From positions 44,603,593 to 44,667,592 of the forward strand of contig NC_079496.1 in the NCBI RefSeq assembly GCF_030052815.1: DNA of 64,000 nt, written 5' to 3'. This document shows positions 49,343 through 61,600 of the stretch, one piece after another. The DNA is from Hevea brasiliensis (taxonomy: Eukaryota > Streptophyta > Magnoliopsida > Malpighiales > Euphorbiaceae). The notes under the pieces were generated by a model, which ran no database searches, was not told the origin of the DNA, and saw nothing but the letters and a program-made list of their open reading frames with translations. Each line of letters begins with the position of its first letter. The first letter of the stretch is position 1. The position numbers and the translations under genes were made by a program.

Positions 49343-52300
49343 TGTAACACCCTCTCTGTAGCAACTCCGTACATTCTACTATTCCGATGACTAGTATCGG
49401 TCCGGACAGCTAGAACGTCCGGAAAAATATTTAAACTAAAGTTAGGAACCATAATTAACTCAAATATTAATAAGAAAAATTTAGGAAAAATTTTAAAAAT
49501 AAAATACAACCAAGTTAAATGAGCCGGTGCCCAAGCGATGGGTAACCTAATAGGAAGTTGCGGTTCTCACAACTAGGAGCCCTAGACCTAGGGGAAAATT
49601 CATAAAATAATTTTTAGGACTCCAGAGAAGGGTCATTGAGGTTTCTATGGCATTAGAATGCCAAGAAAATACTTAGGAAAATTTTTCAATCGGTACAGAC
49701 AATTTTAGCCCGTTGAGCCAAACGGAGGGCATTTTGGTCATTTCGCCTTCAGAGGTTATTTTTGGCCGACTTGTCCAGTTAAGTAAATAATTATTATAAT
49801 ATAAAATGTGAATAAATAATGCTAAAAATTAAATTGAAAATGAGTAGAGAAGAGATGAAAAAAAAATGGAAGAAAATACCAATTATGACATCATATGATG
49901 TCATTAAACACTTACCCACCAATCATATTTAATCAACACTTAAATTAACTAATAAAATGTGGATAAGAATACAGCAAAAACTCATAAAACCCAGCAGCCA
50001 TCACCTTCACAAAAATTCAGCCGTATCCCTCAAACTCCATACCCATTCCACCATTGAAAGCTTACCAAAGCTTTATAACCCACCCAAATCTCACTTAAAA
50101 CCCAAAGTCCACTTCAATAAAATTTGTCTCTACATCTTAAGCAAGTGTTTGGCTGTCAAGAAAGCCAAAGAAAGTGAAGGAATTTTGAGTGGAAAAATTC
50201 TGCTCACAAGGTTAGTGTTCAAACTCTTACTACTTTTACTTAATTCATGCTTAATGCCATGAGATAAGTTGAAAATGTAAGAAAAACAAAATAAAAATTA
50301 TGTGTATTTATTTCCTAGAATTTTGGCAGCTTAGGGTTGATTAGGGTTGATGAGTTTGCTTGAAGTAAAGTAGTTCATAGGCTGCCCTTGGTATTAAATG
50401 ATTAATTGAACCAAATTGTGTAAGTGAAATACAAAGTTTAGGCATGTATGAACATGGAAAATGTGGACAATTAACAACAATAGGGTTTGCTCATGTAATG
50501 ATGAAAGTGAGTTTTAATGGTCAATTAGTGACCATTTGGTTATTGGTAAACAAGAAATGAAGTGTGTTTAGTGATGGGATTTAGGTTTAGTGTGGCTGCC
50601 CTAGGTGACCTACAGAATTGGACATGAGTCCAGTAGGTTTAGGCAGCCATAACTTGAATTGTAGAGGTTCAATTGGTGTTTGGCCAACTTAACATGAAAC
50701 TAGACACATAATGGCACAACTTTGGTGAAGAAACCATGCCCATAAAACCAAACCAAGTGGACCAAAAGCTTGCCCCAATCCGGGTGACCTGCAGTCTGTT
50801 TCTGTAGAATGACCAAATGAATAGTGATTGTTCATTTGGCCATAACTCAGTGTAGAATGGTCCAATTGACCTGAAATTTTACCCACAACAAGCTAAGATA
50901 TAGACCAACAACTTTCATGAAGAAACCTAACCCAAATTATGACCAGAACCTATCCAACAAGTGAGTTGAAATCACTGTTCACTGCACTGTAGATATGGTC
51001 AGTCCAGAAAAATTTCAATCCGGCCAGTTGTGGTTGTTGGACCATAACTTGAGCTACAAAACTCCAAATGGAGTGATTCAAAAAAGGAAATTCAATTAGA
51101 TAAAATAAGGAACAACTTTCATGTTGATCATTTTGCAAAATTCCCACTACAAAATTGACCAATGAAATAGTAAACACAAGGCATAAAAACTAAAAATTCT
51201 GCCCAACAAACATTAAGCTTAGAAATGGTATTGGCAACCAATACCAACAAATTTTGAATGCAAAATGTGGTATGTTGATGATATTAAAACTAATGTACCT
51301 ATTGCCTATGCAAAAGTCAAAATTTTTGTTGACCAATGAATGAAATAGTAACACTAAAACTTAAATTCCAAAAATTATGAAATTTAAAGGTGTGAAATGC
51401 CCTAGTATACCTAACAAGATTGGTTTGGATAGCTTGGCATGCCAATAGGGTTCAGTTAGTAGTACTACATATGGCATTATGCCATTCTGTGATTTCATGG
51501 CTTTTAGCTATTCTGACATTGTGTTGAGACTTGGCCTTGTGCCTAATGTTATTACTGACTTATTAGTACATTACATTTGCCTGGGAGATACATATGTGAC
51601 CGATGGTGTGACGGCCCGAGGTACTTGATACCCAGTGCCAGTTTACCCATTTATCCAGTCCAGTCGTCCAGTATAGGTTATTGGGCAACCAAAAAATGAA
51701 AGTGGATAAATTTAATGAAATAATGAATATAATAAGTACAAAATAAGTAAGACTACAAATACTCAACGAAAATTTACTTGCAATGAGACATCAATACATT
51801 CACTGCATATTTATTTTCTATTATTTCTCTTTATTTTATTATTGGCATCACTAAATATTATTGCTTAGCGCGTTACTTTTGCCACACGTAGGTTCTGGAG
51901 AGACCGATCAAGAGCCCAGTAGACCACAGACTGGGTGAGATCATCTGCAGCTCCGCATAGTGTCCGTGTCACCTCACCGTCATCAGTGCATTGGTAGGAC
52001 ACTAGGTTTTATTTTGATATTTTGTAATTAACTTTTATTTTCTCATATGTAATTAAAACTTATGTAATGTATTTTGGTATTAATGTAAATAGTGGAAATT
52101 GTGTTTATGAATAGAAAAATTGAGTATTTATTTATTGCTTATATATGAATACCATGAGAAATGAATGACAGAGAAATGGAAATGTTGTGGAAAATATTGA
52201 GATTTTGATAATTATTGGAGTTTAAGAATCATTGGAAATGATTATTGGAAGTGTTTTTAACAGGTTCCGAAGAACTATTTTCTCCATTTTTAGCCGGTAC

Positions 52301-52495
52301 TCTATCGGATTTTCTATAAAATTTTCGAAACATCAATAAATTATAATTTCAATAAATGACTTAAATGAATTATATTTCATAAATTTTACTTCATAACTAT
52401 GAAAAAAAATAATAATTGAATTAAAATAGGGTGTTCCAATACACTGTGTGGCATATCTTGCTCGGCTACACTGCAGACGGGTAAGGGGTGTCACA
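49343..52495 (+). mobile_element. Solo LTR, family-A relative
   Basis: 3153 bases, TGTAACACCC to GGGGTGTCACA, with TTCAT duplicated at 49338-49342 and 52496-52500. The uninterrupted site is seen at about 58529 in internal B (GCATATTCATAATG). It has the family-A ending (CTTGCTCGGCTACACTG) but is well diverged. Three clear ~95-base modules lie at about 50645-50745, 50835-50930 and 51045-51140. A decayed stem-loop pair lies at 51851-51888. No primer site or coding sequence. Confidence 0.9.
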
Positions 52496-52500
52496 TTCAT

Positions 52501-52617
52501 GATGTAAATATGTCATATGTATCAATTAAAGACACTTGAGCGGTTGTACTTATCAAAGAAATATTCACATACATAGTCAAAATTTATTGCAAAACCATGC
52601 TCTGATACCACTAAACA
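52501..52617 (-). mobile_element. Internal A, 5' leader with primer site
   Basis: Remainder of internal region A beyond the nested solo LTR. The primer site (complement of GCTCTGATACCA) is at 52599-52610, matching initiator Met tRNA; LTR-B begins at 52618. Confidence 0.85.
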
Positions 52618-55600
52618 TGTAACATCTTACCCCTCTGTAAGGCATAACATGATCTCGTAGAATACCTAATGAACTACCGAACTTCACCTATCGATAACTC
52701 ATTAAGTACCCTACAAGGAATTTTAAAACCATTTTCTTACATTTTGGAAGTAGTGAGCATTTTAGTAGGAATTAAAAACATTTAATTGAAGTTTCAAAAC
52801 TAGTAAAAATTTTTGTCCCATTTTATTTTTTCATAAATTTTATAAAAATTTCGGCAGAGTGCCGTCTGTATTTTGAGAAAACAAGTCTTCAAAAACCTGT
52901 AAAAACACTTCCAATAATTGTTTTCACAACTCCAACCACCAAAACAACTCAAGTCAGCATAATTCAACCAATGTTGTCATCTCAAACACTTCATAAATTC
53001 CTTCACATTGCATATAGTACTTAATTTACAAATACAAATTTTAATTTATAAAAAGAAAATTCAAAATAACAATATTACAATTTACTGTACAACTGCTCAA
53101 CTTTATATTAATACATATGACATTATAATATTTACATCAAATAGCTACAAGGGTATAGATAAATACCCGTATAAAAAGATCAGTGAAGTCCTAATAATCA
53201 GTAGCTCACTCTACTGCTTTTTTCTTGTCTCTATCTGCGACAGCAAAGAAAGCTATTGCTGAGTATAAAAATACTCAGTGGTGCATAATAAAATACAAAA
53301 TGGGTACTATAAAACATTTATGAACAATTCATAATTCAAAAATCTCACAATCACATTTCATAATTTTTCAAATCGCATTTATAGCAAATCATAATTTTCA
53401 AAGCTTGATACAACACAAATTTGATCAAATAATTTAATAATCATAGTGTTGCCAATCAATAACACAACTTAGGTCATGACACAAAATTTCTAAACGTGCC
53501 GTGTTGTACACCACGACAAGGCAAACTCACCCCACTAATTGAAATCAATGAGGGAGGTGGCTAGCTAGCTAATGAGTACTCATCCAAACTCACCTCTCAG
53601 ACTGGGAAGCCAGAGAGGGAGGAATATAGTCAAACTTACCCCATAAATGGAGGAGAAACATAGTGATATTGCCATACCAAGTGTGAATCAAAAATAATTT
53701 AAATCAAGTTATTCAAATATTTTATGCAAAACACAATAAATTTCCAAACTCAAATTTCCATCCACAAAGTGGCAACACAGTAGTTCTCAAAACCCATAAT
53801 AAACACAATAATTTCACAATGTATAACTGAATAAGTTTTCTATGAGAAAATGATAAATTAGTGTTTATTGTACACAAACCTGATGTGAGTCGCCTCTTGG
53901 CCTTGACTCAGTTTGCCCTATCCTTTTCCAAGTCTTTTTCAGCTGAAACACGAAATTTATAGTGTTTCAATATCTTATCTCATAATAATTCCAATAATTA
54001 ATTTATATATGCTTAATTCTAGCTCCAATATGCTTAAACTTACATTTTTGAAAATTTTCATGCTGAGATTACTATTCATGGTACTATTCAAGTCAAAATA
54101 TTAACTTTCTTATGCTTAATAGGTATGGAAAATCTAATTATACCCACATACCATATTTTGGTTACCTAACTTGTTGGTTTTGGTCATTTTCTCAAAACTT
54201 AAGTCTTTTAGGAAAACTTTCAAATTTTCAATTTTGGTGACCTATTTTGCACTGTTCCATTGGTCATGTTGCTGTTAGAATTTGGCTAAGTTTTCTTTAT
54301 AGAAGTTGTTTCTTATTGTCTTAACTTTATTTTCCTTTTTGAATAATTTCATTTGGAGTTTTGTAGCTCAAGTTATAGCCATTTGAATCATGGCTACCGG
54401 ATTGGTCTAACCCAGATTTCTGGGCACCACAACTGGTTCTGGCAGTTTTAGGTCACTAATTTTGGGTGGCTAAATAACTTAGTTAAGGGCATAATTAGGT
54501 TTTTGTTCTTCATAAAAATTGTAGGTCTATATCTCAGCTTTTTACTGGTAAATTTTCAGGTCATTTGGACCTGCCTAGCCCAAGTTATGGCCAAATAAAT
54601 AAACACTGTTCATTTGGTTATTTTTGTATAGGGCAAAACACCCATTTTCGGATTTGGCCAATTTGTTCACTATGCTATGGTCATTTTTTGGGCATAATTC
54701 CTAAATGAAAAATGTGCTATTTTGTGTCTAGCTTCATTCCCAATTTGTCTCACACCAATTGGGTTGGTAAATTTTCAGTTTTGATCCTTGAAAGGGACCT
54801 TGGTCCTCCTGCCTGCAGAATGTCCCTAAGCAATCTGAATTTAAACCTAATTCAAACACTTCCAACATACTACAATTGGTCACATATGACCATTTTTCAG
54901 CTCAAGCAAGGTCAAACACACCATTTGACCAATTCTCTAATTTTTGTCTTCCAAAACCCTAGGTTCAAACCCTAATTTACTTGATTTGTTACATTTAATT
55001 AATTCTAAGCACACCAACACCATTATCAACTCATTCAAGCTTACATACACTTTTAATTCATTTAAAACACATCATATTCTCACACAACTATGGCTGGCCG
55101 AAATTCACATATAGTCCTCCAAAGTTGTTTTCATTTCATTTTAAGTATATTTCTAGGTTTATTCAACTATATACACAATTAATTCAACTAGAACTTCAAG
55201 TTTAGATTATTAACCTTCATGTAGAATTTTTTTCCTCTCCAAACTTCTTCCTTTCTTCTTTCTTTCTCCTTGAACCTTCTTTTCTAGTTTCCCAAACAAA
55301 GCTTAAATATGGTAAATGAAGTTTCTATGATGGGATTTTGTTGTCTTCAAGCTCAAAAGTGAGCTTCCATGGAGTTTTGGGAGAGAGCTTGGGAGAGAGA
55401 AATGGGGCGGCCTAGATGGGAGAAGAAGGCCAAAAATAATTTTTCTTTTATTTTAGTTTTTAATGTGTATTTATCATAAATTGACTTGGTCAAATTAATT
55501 CATTAATTTAATAATTATTTATGAGGTCATCCATGATGTCATGGAAGGTCTTTTTCCCTTTTTTTTTTCTTTTTCTTTTGCATTTATTTTTTCATTAAAT

Positions 55601-56101
55601 TTTTAATTTAATTCTTGATCCCAAAATTTTCTTTTCTCCGATTTTATTTAATAATTAGGTCAGGAGTCAGTTCTAGGGGTCAATTGACCAAATTGCCCCC
55701 CGCCGGTTTGATCCGGTTTGCAAATAGTTCAATATTTTTTCCGGATCCCTGACCTAATTATTTGACCGGCTTAACAATTCTTTTTTGTGATTTTCTCTTT
55801 TCCACTATGTTTGCAATAGTCCTAAGGACCGCGGCGTCACATTTTACTATTCGAAATTCGAGTTTAAATCGACCTCGCAGTCCTTTCCGATAAGGTCACC
55901 CATCGTTGTGACTCCCGGCTCATTTAACTTCTCGTTTTCTGTTCTTCTTATTTATACTTAACTAATTGACAATTACTAATTATTTGCGTTCAGGGCTTAA
56001 CTATGTGTCTTATACGTGGTTCTACTTCTCTTACTTGTCCGGACCGATGCCGATCACCGAAATAGTAAAATATACCAGGCTATGCCAATAAGGGTATTAC
56101 A
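52618..56101 (-). repeat. Family-C LTR-B (shared)
   Basis: 3484 bases. 5' LTR of element A and 3' LTR of element B. Stem-loops at 53237-53278, reversed modules around 54285-54400, 54505-54610 and 54680-54810. It differs from LTR-A by scattered substitutions throughout, so this array is older than the family-A array. Confidence 0.88.
53237..53278 (-). other. Tandem stem-loop, LTR-B
   Basis: Same pair as LTR-A, with the 8-pair CTGAGTAT / ATACTCAG stem unchanged. Confidence 0.72.
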
Positions 56102-57189
56102 ATTCTCCCCTCCTTAAAAGAAATTTCGTTCTTGAAATTCTGCCCACTATTTGTCCTCAATTAGTCATATGTGTTATTTTCTCATGTTTTTCTCACATTT
56201 TCATGTAGCCTCATCGTCAGAATGATGGTCCGTAGCACTTTAACTAATAATATGTACATATCGATTGCTCACCTCGTGTACCAAGTTCCTTATGAGCTTC
56301 TATCATAAGTTAATTTTGAATTCATGTCAATTCTAGGGGTAAGCAAATCTGTGTGCCAACGGATCCACTTTTTTCTAGGACCTCATATGATCCTAGATAA
56401 TGAGAACTTAGTCTTTCTCCTTTTTACATAATCTTATAATCTTCATTCCTTTGAGTTTGTGTAAGACTTCTAACAATCTCATGTAACATTTAATTTGTTT
56501 GTCCAATCATAATCTTTTCTTACTGTTACTTTAGCAATTATTTTCCTTTGTAATCTCTTTTTTTTTTCTATCGATATTCTATAGCTTATTTTGCACTGAT
56601 GTGTAGTCATTACTTTCTTTTGTACTGAACTACAACCTTTCAATATTCTAACTTTAGAGTTTTAAATCCCAAGTTAGGATTTTCAAACTCCTTTCCCATA
56701 AGAAAACTTTATCTTATCATAACTATACCAAAACAGATGCTGTTTACAACTATTCTTATCCTTACGTACTATTGGGTAGTACGTAGCTCTACACAATAAA
56801 TCCCAAGTCAGTACTATAATCTACAGCTTACAGTACAAACATCAAGAATATTGCAAAGTTACTATGATACATCCCAATAAATCAAACTTCTCTATATCTT
56901 ATTTCTTTCAAATCAACTAATATCTTAAACTTATTTTGATTATGGTACCCACTGACACCTATCAGCAGTAATACCTTTACCCGCATCTAAGGTAGCTATA
57001 TTACTATAACTTACTTTTAGGTTCTCTTGCCTTACCTAATTAGGCTTACTAATTAACTTTACAAATTCTTGTATGCTAGCAAATATTTTTCACAGACAAA
57101 CTCTTCCAAAATTAATTTTAAAAAGACTAGTTACTAACATATCAAAATTTTTTTATACATATACATATCTTAATTAAGAATTGAGAAAA
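56102..57189 (-). pseudogene. Decayed pol 3' end and polypurine tract, internal B
   Basis: Polypurine tract on the minus strand at 56102-56120. The rest aligns with 46916-47997 and likewise lacks recognisable RT, RNase H or integrase, so the pol loss predates both copies. Confidence 0.5.
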
Positions 57190-57305
57190 TACCAGCCACA
57201 ATGTAAGAAGTCTCATCCTCGTCCCTCTGTCGCATAGTGTATACTCTAGCTAGAGCATCACCTTGTCCTGGCTAATTCACAGTACTCTGACTTTCAGGTG
57301 TACTA

Positions 57306-57336
<31 letters not shown>

Positions 57337-58470
57337 CTCTACCTCCACCAACTGCTGGTGAACTCTTTGGGGTAGAAACTTAAGCTGATCCTTCTGACGT
57401 GATAAATGATCCATAACGGCGTGAACTTACGCAATCCTTAACAAAATGACTAGTCCTTCCACAATTAAAACATGCCCCTATAGCTCTATAACATACTCCA
57501 CTATATGGTTTACCACAAGTCTCACAAAGTCGATCCGACAGTGTATTTCTGTGTGTCTGCTGAGTTTGCTAATTAGATCGGGGAGGTTTTTGTCCAGAAG
57601 ATCTACCTCTACCCGATTCGCGTGAGCTAGATCCTCAAAAATGTTTTCTCTTTCCCGAACTACTTTCTGTAGTTTGACCAGTAGCTTTTTCTGTTTTCTC
57701 TTTCTCTTTTGTACTTTTTTTCACTACCCCTTCTGATTCTATCCTTTTCAATTCCAGGGCTTGTGAAATCAATTCAAAAAAATTTTGGTATCGGAACCCC
57801 ACCACTTGCATTCTCAAGTTAGGCCTCAACCCAGCCTCAAACCTCTTACACCGGTCTTTAGGGGTGGTGACCAAACTTCTGGCATAGTGTTTCAGTCGAG
57901 AGAAATCCCACTCATACTCTGCTACAGTTCTATCCCCTTGCTTTAAACTTAAAAACTCTTGCAACTTCATGTCTACATAAGTATCAGGGACCCATTTTTG
58001 CCGAAATTCCCTCAAAAAGTCTGCCCATGTGAGGACTGGTAGCTCTACCAGGCTGTGGGGGATGGTCTTCCACCACTCATATGCATCCCCTTGCAATAGA
58101 GAAACAGATTACTCGAACTTCAGCTCTTCTACACACTGCAGCTTTCTGAAAACCCGTTCCATTCTCTCTAACCACTATTCTGCCTCTAGTGGATCCACAG
58201 TACCCTTAAACTCGGTGGCCCCAAATTTCATTAATTTTTCATATTGCCGAGCCGAGGGATGTGGTTGTGCTACAGGTGCTTACATCTGAGGTGGCATATT
58301 TCCTGCCATTTGTTGGAAAAATGCAGCCATCTGTGCAACCGAAATGAAAAGCATGGTCGAGTAGGACACAGAGTGGTGACCCACTCACATTCTAGAGTGC
58401 TGGGGCTTCCCCTTGGACCTCAGCCTCGACAGACTGCTCCACGGAATGATCTCCCTCTTCCATTTCATTT
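57190..58470 (-). pseudogene. gag, family C copy B (broken)
   Basis: Open from 58096 to 57635: GDAYEWWKTIPHSLVELPV, DFLREFRQKWVPDTYVDMKLQEF, LKQGDRTVAEYEWDFSRL and a Lys/Glu-rich stretch. N-terminal part (58470 down to 58100) damaged: a CAG-to-TAG stop after EAPAL and stereotyped CTG/CAG corruption at 58240-58380. After the stop near 57635 the zinc-knuckle pair follows: CETCGKPYSGVC (His to Tyr, degenerate) and CFNCGRTSHFVKDC (intact), about 57436-57545. An expanded Gly-Arg patch (CCTCTG-type repeat at 57308-57342) and the protease start (ARVYTMRQRDEDE) come last. Confidence 0.85.
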
Positions 58471-58632
58471 CTCAAAAATTTCTACTTCCTGAGATCAAAC
58501 ACAAGGAGGTTGACCTCCATTAGTGCATATTCATAATGTAAATATGTCATATGTATCAATTAAAGGCACTTGAGCAGTTGTACTTATGAAAGAAATATTC
58601 ACATACATAGTCAAAATTTATTACAAAACCAT

Positions 58633-58644
58633 GCTCTGATACCA
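58633..58644 (-). other. Primer binding site, internal B
   Basis: Complement of GCTCTGATACCA, initiator Met type, seven bases from LTR-C. Confidence 0.88.
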
Positions 58645-58651
58645 CTAAACA

Positions 58652-61600
58652 TGTAACATCTTACCTCTCTGTAAGGCATAATATGATCTCATAGAATACC
58701 TAATAAACTACCGAACTTCACCTATCGATAACTCATTAAGTACCCTACAAGGGATTTTAAAACCATTTTCTTAGATTTTGGAAGTGGTGAGCATTTTAGT
58801 AGGAATTAAAAACATTTAATTAAAGTTTCAAAACTAGTAAAAATTTTTGTCCCATTTTATTTTTCCTCAAATTTTATAAAAATTTCGGCAGAGTGCCGTC
58901 TGTATTTTGAGAAAACAGTTCTTCGAAAACCTATAAAAACACTTCCAATAATTGTTTTCACAACTCCCAACACCAAAACAACTCAAGTCAACAGAATTCA
59001 ACCAATGTTGTCATCTCAAACACTTCATAAATTCTTTCACATTGCATATAGTACTTAATTTACAAATACAGATCTTAATTTACAAAAAGAAAATTCAAAA
59101 TAACAATATTACAATTTATTGTACAACTGCTTAACTTTATATTAATAGATATGACATTATAATATTTACATCAAATAGCTACAAGGATATAAATAAATAC
59201 CCGTACAAGAAGATCAGTGAAGTCCCAACAATCAGTAGCTCACTTTACTGCTTTTTCCTTGTCTCTGTCTGCGACAGCAAAGAAAGCTATTGCTGAGTAT
59301 AAAAATACTCAGTGGTGCATAATAAAATACAAAATGCATAATATAAAACATTTATGAACAATTCATAATTCAAAAATCTCACAATCATATTTCACAATTT
59401 TTCAAATCACATTTATAGCAAATCATAATTTTCAAAGCTTAATATAACACAAATTTGATCAAATAATTTAATAATCATAGTGTTGCCAATCAATAACACA
59501 ACTTAGGTCATGACACAAAATTTTCAAACATGCCGTGTTGTACACAACGACAAGGCAAACTCACCCCATTAATCGAAATCAATGAGGGAGGTGGCTAGCT
59601 AGCTAATGAGTACTCATCTAAACTTACCCCTCAGACTGGAAGCCAGAGAGGGAGGAATATAGTCAAATTCACCCCATAAATGGAGGAGGAGCATAGTGAT
59701 ATTGCCATGCCAAGTGTAAATCAAAAATAATTTAAATCAAGTTATTCAAATATTTTATGCGAAACATAATAAATTTCCAAAGTCAAATTTCCATCCACAA
59801 AGTGGCAACACAGTAGTTTTCAAAACCCATAATTAACACAATAATTTCACAATGTATAACTGAACAGGTTTTCTATGAGAAAATGATAAATTAGGGTTTA
59901 TTGTGCACAAACCTGCTGTGAGTCGCCTCTTGGCCTTGACTCAGTTTGCCCTATCCTTTTCTAGGTCTTTTTCAGCTGAAACACAAAATTTATAGTGTTT
60001 TAATATCTTATCTCACAATAATTCCAATAATTAATTTATATATATTCAATTCTAGCTCCAATATGCTTCAACTTATATTCTTGAAAATTTTCATGTTGAG
60101 GTTACTATTTATGGTACTATTCAAGTCAAAATATTAACTTTTTATACTTAATAGGTATGGGAAATCCAATTATACCCACATACCACATTTTGGTTACTTA
60201 ACTTGTTGGTTTTGGTCATTTTCTCAAAACTTAAGTCTTTTAGGTAAACTTTCAAATTTTCAGTTTTGGTGACCTATTTTGCATTGTTCCATTGGTCATG
60301 TTGCTGTTAGAATTTGACTAAGGTTTTTTCATAGAAGTTGTTCCTTATTGTCTTAACTTTATTTCCCTTTTTGAATAACTCCATTTGGAGTTTTGTAGCT
60401 CAAGTTATAGCCATTTGAATCATAGCTGCCGAATTGGTCTAACCCAGATTTCTGGGCACCAAAACTGGTTCTGACAGTTTTAGGTCACTAACTTTGGGTG
60501 GCTAAATGACTTAGTTAAGGGCATAATTAGGTTTGTGTTCTTCATAAAAATTGTAGATCTATATCTTAGCTTTTTACTGGTAAAATTTCAGGTCATTTTG
60601 ACCTACCTAGCCCAAGTTATGGCCAAATAAATAAACACTATTAATTTGGTCATTTTTGTACATAGTAGAACACCCATTTTTGGATTTGGCCAATTTGTTT
60701 ACTATGCTATGGTCACTTTTTGGGCATGATTCCTAATGAAAAATGTGCCATTTTGTGTCTAGTTTCTTTCCCAATTGGCCTCATACCAATTGGGTTGGTA
60801 AATTTTCAGTTTTGGTCCCTGAAAGGGACTTTGGTCTTGCTGCCTACAGAATGTCCCTAAGCAATCTAAATTTAAACCTAATTCTAATACTTTCAACATA
60901 CCACAATTAGTCACATATGACCATTTTTCAGCTCAAACAGTGTCAAACATACTATTTGACTAATTCTCCAATTTTTGTCTTTCAAAACCCTAGGTTCAAA
61001 CCCTAATTCACTTGATTTGTTATATTTAATTGATTCCAAGCATACCAACACCATTCTCAACTCATTCAAGCTTACATATACTTTTAATTCATTTAAAATA
61101 CATCATATTTTCATACAACTATGGCTAGCCGAAATTCACATATAGTCCTCCAAAGTTGTTTTCATTTCATTTTAAGTATATTTCTAGGTTTATTCAACTA
61201 TAAACACAATTAATTTAACTAGAACTTCAAGTTTAGATTACTAACTTTTATGCAGAATTTTTTTCCTCTTCAAACTTCTTCCTTTCTTCTTTCTTTCTCC
61301 TTGAACCTTCTTTTCTAGTTGCCCAAACAAAGTTTAGTTATGGTAAATGAAGTTTCTATGGTGAGATTTTGTTGTCTTCAAGCTCAAAAGTGAGCTTCCA
61401 TGGAGTTTTGGGAGAGAGCTTGGGAGAGAGAGATGGGGCGGCCTAGATGGGAGAAGAAGACCAAAACTAATTTTTCTTTTATTTTGTTATTTAATGTGTA
61501 TTTATCATAAATTGACTTGGTCAAATTAATTCATTAATTTAATAATTATTTATGAGGTCATCCATGATGTCATGGAAGGTCTTTTTCCCTTTTTTTTCTT

